6,209 nt of DNA. Origin: an uncultured Butyricicoccus sp. (GTDB lineage: Bacteria; Bacillota; Clostridia; Oscillospirales; Butyricicoccaceae). The DNA lies in contig CAUEJN010000068.1 in the NCBI GenBank assembly GCA_959018045.1, forward strand, positions 1 to 6,209, in the 5' to 3' direction. The notes below the pieces were generated by a model. That model saw nothing but the letters and a program-made list of their open reading frames with translations. It was not told the origin of the DNA and made no database searches. Both the position numbers and the translations under genes were made by a program. How positions within the stretch are numbered: the first letter of the stretch is position 1; each line of letters opens with the position of its first letter. Below, in pieces: positions 6,118 to 6,209 of the stretch.

Positions 6118-6209
6118 CTATTTTGGCATTTGAAGGTCTTTTTCTTACGAATATTTACAGCAATACCGATATACTGTGCACGATAAAACACAGAGGTATA
6201 CCAAACAGA
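6118..6209. other. AT-rich flank without a gene
   Basis: These last 92 bases lie outside the insertion sequence. They contain a TATACT (6170 to 6175) and a small palindrome GGTATACC (6195 to 6202). No ribosome site with an open frame is seen. It may be the promoter region of a gene beyond the window, but nothing here proves that. Confidence 0.35.

Noticed and set aside
6170..6202. TATACT, a 5-bp CTGTG/CACAG stem and the GGTATACC palindrome as a promoter and operator
   Set aside because: No suitable -35 box lies at 16 to 18 bp from TATACT. The stem is too short, and no downstream gene is visible to support the call.

Overview
The window holds a complete ribose uptake and activation operon, rbsD-rbsA-rbsC-rbsB-rbsK, all on the + strand (44 to 4771), followed 39 bp later by an apparently intact IS3-family insertion sequence on the - strand (4811 to 6117). 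A gene-free flank of 92 bp ends the window. RbsB starts with a lipoprotein signal (Cys20), which is how Gram-positive bacteria tether ABC substrate-binding proteins. Together with strong AGGAG-type ribosome binding sites and a moderately GC-rich sequence, this suggests a Firmicute, perhaps a gut Clostridia member (Oscillospiraceae-like). That placement is inference; nothing here fixes the species.

The operon is tightly packed. Gaps between genes are 10 to 16 nt, and rbsA and rbsC overlap by 4 nt, so the five genes are very likely one transcript. RbsB captures ribose outside the cell, RbsC forms the membrane channel and RbsA supplies ATP-driven power. RbsD converts the beta-pyranose form of the imported ribose, and RbsK phosphorylates ribose to ribose-5-phosphate. 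No LacI-type regulator (RbsR) is present. The promoter must lie before the window, since only 43 nt precede rbsD.

The insertion sequence encodes OrfA (helix-turn-helix plus coiled coil) and OrfB (DDE integrase), bounded by imperfect inverted repeats starting TGCACTG and TGAACCG. It faces the operon tail to tail. Its most notable parts are two strong hairpins, one covering the OrfA ribosome binding site and one inside the last codons of OrfB. OrfB also begins at a GTGA overlap with OrfA instead of at a visible A6G-type frameshift site.

I found no evidence for an undescribed system. The operon is textbook, and the points worth checking concern how the insertion sequence is expressed and how it interacts with read-through from the operon.
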